A stretch of DNA of 64,000 nucleotides from Linnemannia elongata (taxonomy: Eukaryota; Mortierellomycota; Mortierellomycetes; Mortierellales; Mortierellaceae). The DNA lies in the NCBI GenBank assembly GCA_036320915.1, contig JAXBDG010000008.1, forward strand, positions 1,116,001 to 1,180,000, read 5' to 3'. The notes beneath the pieces are model-generated. The model worked only from the letters and a program-made list of their open reading frames with translations, ran no database searches and was not told the DNA's origin. The position numbers and the translations under genes were made by a program. Within the stretch, counting starts at the first letter, position 1, and each line of letters opens with the position of its first letter. Shown one piece after another: positions 47,291 through 58,225 of the stretch.

Positions 47291-50200
47291 ATGCCTTTCC
47301 CCCTCGCCTCCATCACTCGCGCGGCTGCCAACCCCTTGGCGCGCCAGTCTGCCCTCTTGATGCGCTCCTCCTTGGCTCGCGCCACCGCCCCCGTCGCCAC
47401 CATGATGACCATCCGCAAGGCTTCCTCTTCCGCCGCCGCAAAGGACGACATCCCCGCTGCAAAGGACGCCTTCCTTCAGGGCAACTCTGCCGGCTACGTC
47501 GAGGAGATGTACTCTGCCTGGCTCAAGGACCCCACTTCTGTCCACCTCTCGTGGCAGATCTACTTCAGGAACCAGTCTAACGGCATGTCTTCCTCCCAGT
47601 CCTTCCAGGCTGCCCCCACCATCCCCACCAGCGGTGGTGTCCCCTCGTTGGTCCCTGGCTCTCAGGTCGGATCCTCCGATGTCATTGACCACTTGAAGAT
47701 TCAGCTTCTCGTCCGTGCCTACCAGGCCCGTGGTCATCACGTTGCTCGCTTGGATCCCCTCGGAATCAACCAGACCAGCTTTGCTGCCGTCTCGCCTCGC
47801 GAGCTTGACTTGAACCACTACGGCTTCAGCGAGAAGGATCTCGATCGCACCTTCTCTCTCGGACCTGGTATTCTCCCCGGTTTCCTTGACACTGGCAGCA
47901 ACCAAACCCTTCGCGAGATTGTCGACCATCTCAAGAGCATCTACTGTAAGTTTAAACAACGATGATACGGATTGAAACTTTTGTTGTTGTTCCCTACCCC
48001 CCTTTTGCTGTCCCTGGACAATGCGATCCCATTTCTATTCCCCCGCATTTTTTTTTGGATCTTTCGATCCGTGTCACAGATCACATTCACGACACAGGGC
48101 AGCATCACACCACTCAACAAACAATAACAGCAGCAGCAACAAAGGAAAAGGCAGAACCCCACGGAACAGGGAAAAGGAACACGCAAGACTCATTTCAGGA
48201 AGACCGGGAAGAGAAACATACATGCGTGTGTGCGTGCAGGACAGTGGATCCCTGCCCTCTCAGGAAACATTTGTCTCTTCTCGACTTTTCTTTGATGTTC
48301 CATGGTCGGGTTCTTTTTTCCTTCGTTGTCTATCTTGTGTCATCAAGACAGAGTAGTCTCGTCTTTATTCTTTCTCTTATGACTGTTGTCAGTCGTCGTT
48401 ACTCATACATAAGGAAATTGTTCTGAGTTGACGTTATTTACAAGGATCAAAGTGGGTTTGCGGGTGTTGGGTGTTCCCTGCGTCAAGACCGACTCTATGA
48501 ATTCAGTCTCCTCTGCAAATGATATCCCTCATCTCTCTTGAACCGACAAATGGCCCTCAGGTACACCAGAAATCTCCTTCCAGGCTGGGTTTCTAATCAT
48601 CCGCGGTATTTTTGGCCGTTCTTCCTTCTCGCCCATCATCCCTCTCCTTCATCCAAATAGGCGGCTCCATCGGTGTCGAGTACATCCACATCCCCGACAG
48701 GGAGCGTTGCGACTGGATCCGTCAGCGCGTCGAGGTCCCCAGACCCTACAAGTACACCACCGAGGAGAAGACCATGATCCTCGATCGCATGATCTGGTCC
48801 GACTCTTTCGAGCGTTTCGTCTCGTCTAAGTACCCTAGCGAGAAGCGCTTCGGTCTTGAGGGAGGCGAGAGTTTGATTCCCGGAATGAAGGCCTTGGTAA
48901 GCTATACTTTTTTCTAATTCTTTCGTTTCGCCTACGACGTTGTGTTCGTTGTTTTTCCTTCCATTACCCATTTGTTACCAAAAAAAAAGAGAATAAGAAG
49001 GATGGAAACGTATTTCTCTCCTTGGTTGTGTCGGGCTTAATCGCCGTCTCTCTTGTCCAGAGAAAAGAGCGCTCTGTGAGCAAATTGCAAACCTTGCACT
49101 GTTTTATTGGATTCCATATTTGGCCTTCCCCTCCTTTACCCCATCTTTTTCCACACATGGTTGGCCCTGTCGGATGAGCGTTTCTGGTACTCGTACTGTC
49201 GTTCCCTTCTCAACTTACAAAGCCTCAACCCTCCTTCTTTAATCCCAATAGATCGATCGCTCTGTCGAGCACGGCGTCGAGTCCATCGTTATGGGCATGC
49301 CCCATCGTGGTCGTCTTAACGTCCTCTCCAACGTCGTCCGCAAGCCCCACGAGTCCATCTTCTCCGAGTTCAGCGGAAACTCTGCCAACGACGGCTTCTC
49401 GGGAGATGTCAAGTACCATTTGGGAATGAACTACGAGCGCCCCACCCCCTCGGGTAAGCCCGTTCACTTGTCCTTGGTCGCCAACCCCTCGCATTTGGAA
49501 GCTGCTGACGGTGTCGTTCTCGGAAAGACCCACGCCATCCAGCACTACATGGATGACAAGGAGAGAACCCGCTCGCTCGCCGTTCTCTTGCACGGAGATG
49601 CCGCCTTTGCCGGACAGGGAGTCGTCTACGAGACTCTTGGATTCATGGACTTGCCTGCCTACTCGACTGGAGGAACTGTCCACATTGTCGTCAACAACCA
49701 GATCGGTTTCACCACCGACCCTCGCTTCGCTCGTTCGACCGCCTACTGTACCGATATCGCAAAGTCGATTAACGCTCCCATCTTCCACGTCAACGCCGAT
49801 GATGTCGAGGCCGTCAACTATGTCCACCAATTGGCTGCTGACTGGCGCAAGGAGTTCCACACCGATGTTGTTATCGATCTTGTCTGCTACAGACGTCATG
49901 GACACAACGAGACCGATCAGCCCAGCTTCACCCAGCCCATCATGTACAAGGCCATCAACAACCAGACCCCCGCCATGGAGCGCTACATTGACCAGCTCGT
50001 CAAGGAGGGTACCTTCAAGACCGAGGAGATCAACGACATGAAGAAGCGCGTCTGGGACATTTTGGAGGAGAACTACGCCAAGAGCAAGGACTACAAATCC
50101 AAGCCAAAGGAGTGGATGACCAGTTCGTGGCACGGATTCAAGTCGCCCGCTGAACTCGCCTCTGAGGTTCTCCCCAGCCACCCCACCGGCGCTGCTGTCG

Positions 50201-51465
50201 AGACCTTGAAGCACATCGGAGACAAGATCTCGTCGACTCCCCCTGGCTTCAAGATCCACTCCAACTTGGCCCGTATCATGAAGGCTCGCGCCAAGACCAT
50301 CGAGACGGGCTCCAACATCGACTGGGCTACTGCTGAGGGCCTTGCCTTCGGCACTTTGCTTTCCGAGGGCAAGCACGTCCGTTTGGCCGGTCAGGATGTT
50401 GAGCGTGGTACCTTCTCTCACCGTCATGCCGTTCTCCACGATCAGGAGACCGACAAGCTCCACGTTCCCCTTAAGAACTTGGGTCACGGACAGGCTGCCT
50501 TCTCCGTCAACAACTCTTCTCTCTCTGAATTTGGTGCTCTCGGATTCGAGCTCGGATACTCCCTCGTCAACCCCAACTCTCTCGTCCTCTGGGAGGCCCA
50601 ATTCGGTGATTTCGCCAACAACGCCCAGTGCATCATTGATCAGTTCATTGCTTCGGGAGAGACCAAGTGGCTCCAGCGCACTGGTTTGACCATGCTGTTG
50701 CCCCACGGTTACGATGGTCAGGGACCCGAGCACTCGTCTGCCCGTATTGAGCGTTACCTCCAGATGTGCGATGACCACCCCAACGTTTTCCCCTCCGAGG
50801 AGATGTTGTCTCGCCAGCACCAGGACTGCAACATGCAGGTGATTTACTGCTCTACCCCTGCCAACTACTTCCACGCCCTCCGTCGTCAGATCCACCGTGA
50901 CTTCCGCAAGCCCTTGGTTGCCTTCAACTCCAAGTTGTTGTTGCGTCACCCCATGGCCCGTTCGACTCTGGAGGAGATGTCGGGCGAGACTCGCTTCCAG
51001 CGTTTCATCCCTGAGGTTGAGCAGGAGAAGATTGTTGCTGCTGACAAGGTCAAGAAGCACATTCTCTGCTCTGGTCAAGTCTACTATGCCTTGGTCAAGG
51101 CCCGTGAGCAGAACAAGATTGACGATGTCGTGATCTCGCGTGTTGAGCAGTTGAACCCCTTCCCCTATGATCTTGTCAAGGAGCACACTGACAAGTACCC
51201 CAACGCCGAGGTTGTCTGGTGCCAGGAGGAGCCCTTGAACATGGGAGCCTGGGCCCACGTTGCCCCCCGTATCCGCACGTCGCTCAAGGAGACTGCCAAC
51301 CACGCCAACAAGGAGGTTCGCTATGCAGGTCGTGAGCCCTCTGCCTCTGTTGCTACCGGTAACAAGAAGGTGCACTTGGCTGAGGAGTATGCCTTCCTTG
51401 CCGAGGCTCTCACCGGCGAGGCTAAGACCCCCTCTGATGTCGTCGGAGGCGTCCCCGTCTTCTAA
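47291..51465 (+). CDS. KGD1: 2-oxoglutarate dehydrogenase E1 component, mitochondrial
   Basis: Exons 47291-47945, 48661-48896 and 49252-51465 give 1,034 aa (yeast Kgd1 1,014). The N-terminus is a mitochondrial presequence rich in Arg, Ala and Ser with no acidic residue in the first 45. [20 protein letters not shown] is the E1o-specific N-terminal segment. [18 protein letters not shown] and [13 protein letters not shown] follow. [10 protein letters not shown] with D413, and the downstream [11 protein letters not shown], form the thiamine-diphosphate/Mg site. [20 protein letters not shown] and the C-terminal [12 protein letters not shown] complete the transketolase-like domains. The enzyme decarboxylates 2-oxoglutarate in the TCA cycle with Kgd2 and Lpd1. 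Intron 1 is long (715 nt). Confidence 0.97.
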
Positions 51466-51545
51466 GTCCCCTTCCCCTAGAAATCCCCTTTAGAGTAGTC
51501 ATTTTTGCATTTGTACATAAAACATGAAGCAGTCACTGTTTTTCT

Positions 51546-51571
51546 TTTTTTTTTTTTTTTTTTTTTTTTTT
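51546..51571 (+). repeat. Poly-T run between KGD1 and SNU13
   Basis: An uninterrupted run of about 26 T in the under-200-nt gap between the two same-strand genes. Confidence 0.8.
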
Positions 51572-51662
51572 GCGAGTGCATAAAGGCGCAGAGTGAATTG
51601 CATTCGTTCTTTCTGCTCCACACTTTCCTCTTCCTCCCATCACACATCACACACACATTACA

Positions 51663-52214
51663 ATGGTAAGAACCAGTTGATTACAAACGCGCATCCTCTT
51701 CTTGGCGACAGCAAGGATAACAATACAACAACAACCTTTAGCACGCTCAATACAACTCTGGCGAGAAACAAGAAAGTATGACAGGTCACTAATAAACCTT
51801 TTCCTTCGACTCTCGCACCATTCCTCACAACAATAGGCCGAAGTCAACCCCAAAGCCTGGCCCCTTGCCGATGCCGCCCTCACCAACTCGATCATGGATC
51901 TCGTTCAGCAGGCTTCCCACTACAAGCAGCTCAAGAAGGGAGCCAACGAGGCCACCAAGACCCTTAACCGTGGTATTGCCGAGTTCATCGTCATGACCGC
52001 CGACACCGAGCCCATCGAGATCTTGCTCCACCTCCCTCTCCTCTGCGAGGACAAGAACGTTCCCTATGTCTTCGTCCCCTCCAAGACTGCTCTTGGCCGT
52101 GCCTGCGGTGTCTCGCGCCCCGTCATTGCTGCCTCCGTTACCTCTAACGAGGGCTCAGACCTCAAGGCCCAGATCTTGGCCATCAAGCTCCAGATTGAGA
52201 AGCTCTTGATCTAA
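51663..52214 (+). CDS. SNU13: U4/U6.U5 tri-snRNP and box C/D snoRNP protein Snu13 (15.5K, L7Ae family)
   Basis: Exon 1 is only the ATG (51663-51665). After a 171-nt intron (gtaaga to atag), exon 2 (51837-52214) supplies the rest, giving 126 aa, exactly the family size. The sequence is almost colinear with yeast Snu13: [53 protein letters not shown] and [20 protein letters not shown]. It binds kink-turns in U4 snRNA and box C/D snoRNAs. The gene starts 198 nt after the KGD1 stop on the same strand. Confidence 0.96.
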
Positions 52215-53012
52215 GAAGTTGGCAGGATTGTTTATCAGGACATGGAGGGATGAAGGAGGGCATGAGGACGTTTCGAGTACCCAATGGACCGACTGACCAA
52301 CTTCCAGCAGCCTACTATTTGGAATCGGAGTACGCCCCCACTCCAGTTGGATTCGAATTGGCGCCGACCTACTTTCTTTCTTCTCTTCCCTCTGGACTTT
52401 CCAACTGCGTTCTTTATTTTTGTGTATTTTCTTATTTCTCGCTCTTGTGCTGAAGACCTCCTTGTAGTTCTTGTTTTCTTTTTTCTCTTTTTATTTCTTC
52501 TAATGATGCACACTGTCGACAACCCCCACCCCCACCCCTCCTTTTTCGCATTTTCATTCTTTCATCTTGTTTCGCACAGTGTATTTTTAGTCATCCCTTG
52601 CATCCGTTCGTTTTTTTCTAGCCGTAAAACGAGTGTACCAACCCTTTTTTTTTTCTTTCTCTTTTTCAATGAATTTCTCGGGATCTTGAACCTTTTACCC
52701 CACAGAATAGAAATGAAAAATAATAAAAAAGTGAAGAAATTTCAAGAGAAAAAACATGGGACTCGTGCCATATAAACATGCCAAGTTGATATTCCTTGAT
52801 GGGATTACTGGTCGAACTCGAACTCAGGCGTTGACGGCGGAAGAGGTATTAGTCTCAAAATAAATAAAAAAACACAACCCGCTAACCAACACTAAAACAA
52901 TACCTATAACGCACGAAGGCGAAGAGTCATTTGTAGTAAGTAGAAACAGATATGAACAGTATTCTTTTTTTAATGAAGAAAAAAAAAAAACTATCAAAAT
53001 CAAATCAGTCTA
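52215..53012. other. Convergent 3' region
   Basis: 3' UTRs of Snu13 (+) and the fucosyltransferase (-). T-rich on +, with a CCCCCA-rich patch near 52520. No gene seen. Confidence 0.6.
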
Positions 53013-55291
53013 TTAGTCGTAGAGGAGCTCTTCGCCCAACTCTTGCAGCATGACCCTTTCCAACGTCAACGTATCCATACCCCTTTCATCGCGCGGCAAC
53101 TTCTTATAGAATAAATGTCGCCAGGGCCAGAACAGTTTCTGACGAGCGCTCTTGGATAATATCAGGACCAGTGCTCCGATGCCCACAAACATTGCTAGGA
53201 TCAACAACAGGAGATAGTGAACTTCTGAGAGCGGAAGTGTTGTTCCGTCGGTTGAAGAGGTGGAGGTGGAGGGAGTGTGGTGGTAGGCGGTTGCGGGGTC
53301 GAGTTCTGCGAGCTGCTGGGGTTTGGAAGAGGAAACGTCTTGGTGGAGGACAATAACGGACGGTGGGTTGATAGTGTCGTTCTCCCATGAATTAGGATCT
53401 GACAGATTATGTTCAGTATTGTTATTGCTGTTGAATGAAACAGTGACATTCACGACATGAACCGTCGCCGGGCCCATAACCGATCCTGCATCATTCAACT
53501 GCTCCTGTCTCAACAACGCCTCCATTTCCTCCTGCTGCTGGATAAACGCAAGCTCGTTCTGGGCCTGTAGGTACGCATCGTATGCTTGCATCTGAGACGG
53601 GAGGCCAGGCAGGTAACGCGGGGAGAATTCGCATATGGGAATGTTGTTGGAGATGATTTCTTTGCGCTGTTGGATATGTGCTGTCCAGTCGTAGGTGTTC
53701 TGGGCGAGTTTATGAGCTAGTTCGCAGATTCCACAGTGGACGCCGTGGGAGTCTGGTGTCCAGGTCTTTGTTGTTGTTGTTGGTGATGTTACTGCTGCCA
53801 GGGCTGACTCTGAAACGGCTCCTCCTCCGAACGTCTGTCGAAAGAGCGGCGAGAGTGACCCTGTTCCTTTAGCCATCACCTCGACTCTATCACCACTGCT
53901 GGCGTCTTTGTTGAAACGGTAGGAGAGCCGCTCCAAGTAAAGCGTATCATTCCTGTCTAACCGATCAATCTCTTGTGCGAACTGTTCCGGCGCAAGAAAG
54001 TCCCTAATCTCCACAAACGCATTCTCCGAAGGTGAGAACCGCGAATAGTCCTGTGGACCATCAACAATAGGCACCGCACCGACTGTGAGGGCATCGGCAA
54101 GGTGTTGAGTGATGTAGTCCTGACAGTTGACGCGTTCGAGAGCAAAGACGAACTTGTAGTCCTGCATGATCTCCTGTTCCGTGAAGGGTTCTATCACGGC
54201 CAAATAGGGTAGGTGATTGGAGAAAGATTTAACGCGTGGGACTCATAGAGGCAGACCTTCTAACACGAAAAATGAGAGAGACTTACTCTGAGTGTCGAGA
54301 TGGTCGGGCCAGACAGAGTTATTCAAACAAGGTCCATAGATATCCACATCCATAACCATCACCAACTCCCTTACAAAGTTTTCTCTCCCACTCGGCGCAT
54401 CCACACATCCTCCTCCTTCACCGTCGCCAGTAGTGATCCAAACAGCAGCAGCCCTGCCTCCATTCTCTTTCCCTAGTGTTCGAAGGCGGTTCTTTTCCTG
54501 GAGATCGACCCTTGGCGTCATGGTTACGATATCCACAAACGACTGCTGCTGCTGTATCGGGTTAGAAGGAGGGCGGCTCTGGAAGACGGTCTCAACAAAG
54601 TCTGTAGCGGTTGTGGTGGGCTGGAAAGAGTGCGACCAGAAGTGTGTTGGGTTCAAGATTGAGGTGATGATCTCTCTCTTCTTAACTTCCTCTGCGTCTT
54701 CCAAAACTACAACAAACAAACAAAAATAAGAAGCATGGTTATAGTTAAAAGACCCATGCTTGAACAAACACTTCCGTTACAGAACAGATTTTATCAAAAA
54801 AAAAAAAAAACAAGTCGAGTTCAAAACGTACCAGTGTTGAGAACCCAGGCCTGAGAAGCCGACCGTGTAGCAGCAGGAAGAAGGTCCTGCTCATCCAACT
54901 CCGATCCCCTGAACAACACCACATTCGCACTCGAGAGCACAGACCGATCTGTTGTGGATGTACATTTGTACCCTAGGCCGCAGGTGTCGACTGTATAAGG
55001 CAACTCGGCTTTAGTACCTTGTTCTTGCTTTTCCTGTAATGTCGGAGGAGGAGTCCACCAGAGGATCGGGTAGTTGGCTTCGGCCAGGGACGGATCCTCC
55101 TTGCTTTGTAGAGTCTTTGTCATCGCTTCCCCTCCTGGTTTGACTTCTGTGGAGGCTGCTGGTGCTGGTGTTGGTGCTGATACTGTTGATGTCGCTGTTT
55201 CTAGGTTCTCCTGAGCGCTCAGTTCTGGTACCACGACAGTGTCATCGCGTGCTGCTGGCACTGTTGGAAGTTGTCTGTGTTTGTGTCGCAT
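53013..55291 (-). CDS. Glycosyltransferase family 10 (alpha-1,3-fucosyltransferase) with C-terminal membrane helix
   Basis: Exons 55291-54832, 54706-54287 and 54190-53013 give 685 aa. The GT10 donor-binding motif is clear: YKFVFALERVNCQDYITQHL, followed by ADALTVGAVPIV and the ENAFVEIRDF segment. This matches the GDP-fucose site of eukaryotic alpha-1,3-fucosyltransferases. Residues 150-290 form the acceptor half (THFWSHSF, VDIYGPCLN). A Gln/Glu-rich linker follows the catalytic part, and one membrane helix lies near the C-terminus (about 617-638, HYLLLLILAMFVGIGALVLI). Typical FUTs are type II with an N-terminal anchor, so this layout is unusual. An in-frame ATG at 55504 would add 71 residues with a hydrophobic stretch, but that sequence looks like CT-rich leader. 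Fucosylation of N-glycans or glycolipids in the Golgi is inferred. Confidence 0.85.
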
Positions 55292-55419
55292 TGAAGAAAG
55301 GAGGAGTTTACTGGAGAAAGATAGAGAGTATTGATCAAAGCAGACAGGAAGGGAAGAGAGTGAGAGGCAGAGAGGAAAGCGTTGTTGACCAAAAAGAATG
55401 AAAAATAAAATAGAAAAGA

Positions 55420-55435
55420 GGGGGGGGGGGGGGGG
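55420..55435. repeat. G16 homopolymer in the leader of the GT10 gene
   Basis: A run of 16 G on + (C in gene sense), about 130 nt upstream of the chosen start codon. Length errors here would change the frame of any upstream extension. Confidence 0.85.
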
Positions 55436-55577
55436 AATGCAGACATGTATGAACCCTTTTATTTTTCTCGAGATTCCAGTCTCCTCCAACACAACCACCG
55501 CCATCAATTCTCCTACCCTCCCCTTCCGTCCAAGTGTTCAGTCTAATGTGTGTATTTAGCAATGCCCATCTCTACCA

Positions 55578-57749
55578 CTATGAAAGCGACGAGGAAGTAG
55601 ACGAAGACGAGGCACGTTGTCGGATATCCTTCAAAAGCGTCCTCCGCTGCACAACAGGCACACCCCGACAACTCGTCAAATCCAAACTACTCAACCTCGG
55701 ACACCCGGCAACAATAATCTCAACAGCGTCCTTAGAGATCTGTGTATTCGCCATCGACAACCGAGAAAGTCCACGGAGTCTCGAAAGCACAACCGCACCC
55801 TCGTCACTGATTCGTGTCGCATCCATTCCCAACTCTTCCAGGACATCATTGTACTCGTCCAACTCCTGTCCTTGTTGTGAAGTCGTCTCCTCGTCGGCGG
55901 TAGGATGGCGGCGGTGTGGTAGGTCAATCAGACCTAGGAGGACTTGATGGTCGTAGCCGGTGTATCCGAGTTCCAGGCGCTTCAAATAGGGCGCCAAGGT
56001 GTACAGGTGCCAGCGGAGTGCGTACCGGTCGACTGCAGACTGACCCAACTCGTGGTTGCCAAATAGGGACAGGGTGCGGAGAAAGAACTTGGGTCTCGCT
56101 CGTAGGGAGGCAGGAATCACCTCGCCACTTTGTTGGTTTGACAAGGAGGAGTCTTCTCTTTCATCCTCCAGCTCCTCAACGTCCGAGGAGCCCATCTCCA
56201 CAAAGACACCGTCACTAAAGACCGATCGGCTGTGCGTGATATACCCCATCAGCAGAGTGTGGAGACTGTTGGCTGGCAGCCTTTGGAGTAGTGTATAGAG
56301 TTCCGTTGGCGTGTTCATCGTGAGCCTCGTCAAGTTCAGCTTCTCCAGTCGCGTCATCTTCTTCTTGCTCCCTCCCCCTCCTTCTTTTGCATCATCCCAA
56401 ACACAGTATTGTCCGATGAGTGAGGGTCGCATGACACCAGTCTGTGATATATCCAGCCTCCGAAGCGTTCGCCCACACAGCGCCAATACAACCTTCAGTC
56501 CCCTGTCTCCCAAACTCGTCGTCGAGATCTTGAGATTCTCCAGCCTCGACAACGGTCTTGCCTCCACCTCCTTCTTCCCACTACCTCCACCACTGCTGGC
56601 TCCACCAGCGTCCTCCTGCCGCTGCTCCTTCTCCAGAGCCAAACTTTTCTCCAGCTGCACAAACACCGCATCCTTGACATTCGCCAACCCAGCGACCTTT
56701 AAAACCCGCAGTCCCCTACACCGCAATACCATCCCAGAGATCCCCTTCACCGTACACGCCGTCGCTCCCACAAAACTAATATTCAACTCCTCGATCGACC
56801 CCTCCGGAAGACTCGCCAACGTCAAGTCCCCGACTTTGCTGCACCCCTTCAACGACAACCTGGCTAGGTTTGGACAAGCACCCACCAGATCTGAGACCAC
56901 CCTGTCAGAAAGCCCCGTCTGATGGTTCAAATTGACCTTCGTCAATCGAAGTCCTACTCCAAGAGTCCATAGCAGATGTGTTCGGACCACTGTATCGGTA
57001 ACCTGGGAGGGGATGAGCCCCTCCAAGTCCAGTTCCTCAACACGGTCGCCGGCGGTAGTGTTCGGGTTGAAGAATAGGCCTGTCCAGAGTTTGGTCGACA
57101 GGAGCTCAGGTCGGGAATGCTTCAGGACCTTGAAGAGACGTTCGGAGAGGTAAAATGGGAGCCGTTCGACCTGTCGTCGGAACCTTTGACCACCTCCGCT
57201 ACCATTTCTTTGTCTTCCTCCTGATCCTGTTCTTCCTGGTACAGCTGCGGACGACTTTGAAGAAGCAGGTGTGACGGCATCCACTGCAAGGCGTTCAAAA
57301 TTCTTGACGACCGCATGCAAACAGAAAGTCCCAAGACTGTAAACTCTCGCCTGTTGCAACCCTCCTCCTCCCGCCTCACCATCTTGGCCTCCTACGCCAC
57401 CACCATCACGCGAAAACATCATCGGATCTTGTGAGAACAACGACATCGACGAGGGGGACGACGATTCCATCAACGCAGCCGCAAACGCCAAGTGGTCCTG
57501 CTCCAACGACACATCATATCTGCTCTTGGTCGTATTCAGAATCGCATCCCGGACGGCGTCATCATAGCTGTCAAAGTCCTTCTCTGGTGGTGAGTCCTCC
57601 CGGATATCCCTTGTTCGGGAGCTCTTGCTCTTGGGCTTCGTCTTGGGTTTAGCTTTGGGCTTAGGTTTGAGTGCTGCTGTCTTTTGCTTCTTACTGATAG
57701 AAGAAGAAGCAACAGCAGAGGTTCCAGGCCGTGATCGTTTTGGAGGCAT
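55578..57749 (-). CDS. Leucine-rich repeat protein (FBXL/AMN1-like)
   Basis: Single exon, 723 aa; the ATG at MPPKRSRPG follows tcccat. The N-terminus is strongly basic (KPKPKAKPKTKPKSKSS) and may be nuclear. Residues 130-215 include RVYSLGTFCLHAVVKNFERL, then a possible degenerate F-box-like helix set around LPFYLSERLFKVLKHSRPEL. From about residue 225 leucine-rich repeats of the cysteine-containing FBXL/AMN1 kind appear: VEELDLEGL, LTKVNLNHQTGLSDRVVSDL, LARLSLKGCSKVGDLTLASL, LRVLKVAGLANVKDAVFVQL, LRRLDISQTG, LSRLSMANTQISKDAVEIIV and LSSLDLTSCRG. An acidic, Gly-rich loop (about 390-415) interrupts the repeats. No named orthologue is recognised. Ubiquitin-ligase adaptor or mitotic-exit functions known for AMN1/FBXL are possible only. 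Confidence 0.75.
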   Translation of the reverse strand: MPPKRSRPGTSAVASSSISKKQKTAALKPKPKAKPKTKPKSKSSRTRDIREDSPPEKDFDSYDDAVRDAILNTTKSRYDVSLEQDHLAFAAALMESSSPSSMSLFSQDPMMFSRDGGGVGGQDGEAGGGGLQQARVYSLGTFCLHAVVKNFERLAVDAVTPASSKSSAAVPGRTGSGGRQRNGSGGGQRFRRQVERLPFYLSERLFKVLKHSRPELLSTKLWTGLFFNPNTTAGDRVEELDLEGLIPSQVTDTVVRTHLLWTLGVGLRLTKVNLNHQTGLSDRVVSDLVGACPNLARLSLKGCSKVGDLTLASLPEGSIEELNISFVGATACTVKGISGMVLRCRGLRVLKVAGLANVKDAVFVQLEKSLALEKEQRQEDAGGASSGGGSGKKEVEARPLSRLENLKISTTSLGDRGLKVVLALCGRTLRRLDISQTGVMRPSLIGQYCVWDDAKEGGGGSKKKMTRLEKLNLTRLTMNTPTELYTLLQRLPANSLHTLLMGYITHSRSVFSDGVFVEMGSSDVEELEDEREDSSLSNQQSGEVIPASLRARPKFFLRTLSLFGNHELGQSAVDRYALRWHLYTLAPYLKRLELGYTGYDHQVLLGLIDLPHRRHPTADEETTSQQGQELDEYNDVLEELGMDATRISDEGAVVLSRLRGLSRLSMANTQISKDAVEIIVAGCPRLSSLDLTSCRGVPVVQRRTLLKDIRQRASSSSTSSSLS

Positions 57750-58225
57750 ATGGGAGGGAGGTATGGAGAGGGTATGCAATAGTGTGAGGGATGTTGAGTG
57801 GACTGAGAATAAGAAAAGAGAGAGAAGAGTAAAACGAGAAAAGAAAAACGGTGCAAGTAATTATTGATCAATCGACAAGTAAAATGTGATGTGACGGTGA
57901 TTAGGATGGGACAAATCGTGGCACGGGAGTTTTATTTTCTGGTGGCGTAAAGGAGGCAGGTATGGTCAGGCAGAGTCGCTGGACAGGGGTCGTCATAAGT
58001 CATTAAGAAGAACAAACACAAAATCGTCAAAGGAAAAAGAAGAACTGAAAGAACATGGTTGAAAGGAGAGTAGATGGAAGAGCATTAGTCGAGAGGGAGT
58101 ATTAAGGTAAAGTAGGGTATTAAGTAAGTCAACAGAGATAAATAGGAAAAAAATAAGGTTCTTTTGGGCAGTAGCAGCATCGTGTTCAAAGAAAAATAAA
58201 AGAAAATGACTGCGACTCCCCCCCG
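57750..58225. other. Spacer between LRR gene start and RabGAP stop
   Basis: About 475 nt with A/G-rich + strand. Holds the LRR promoter and leader and the RabGAP 3' UTR. No gene seen. Confidence 0.55.

Noticed and set aside
49225..51375. 716-codon open frame antisense to KGD1
   Set aside because: It mirrors the codon bias of the highly expressed sense gene. The translation is Leu/Val/Gly-rich without a domain, and the sense strand encodes a complete conserved enzyme.
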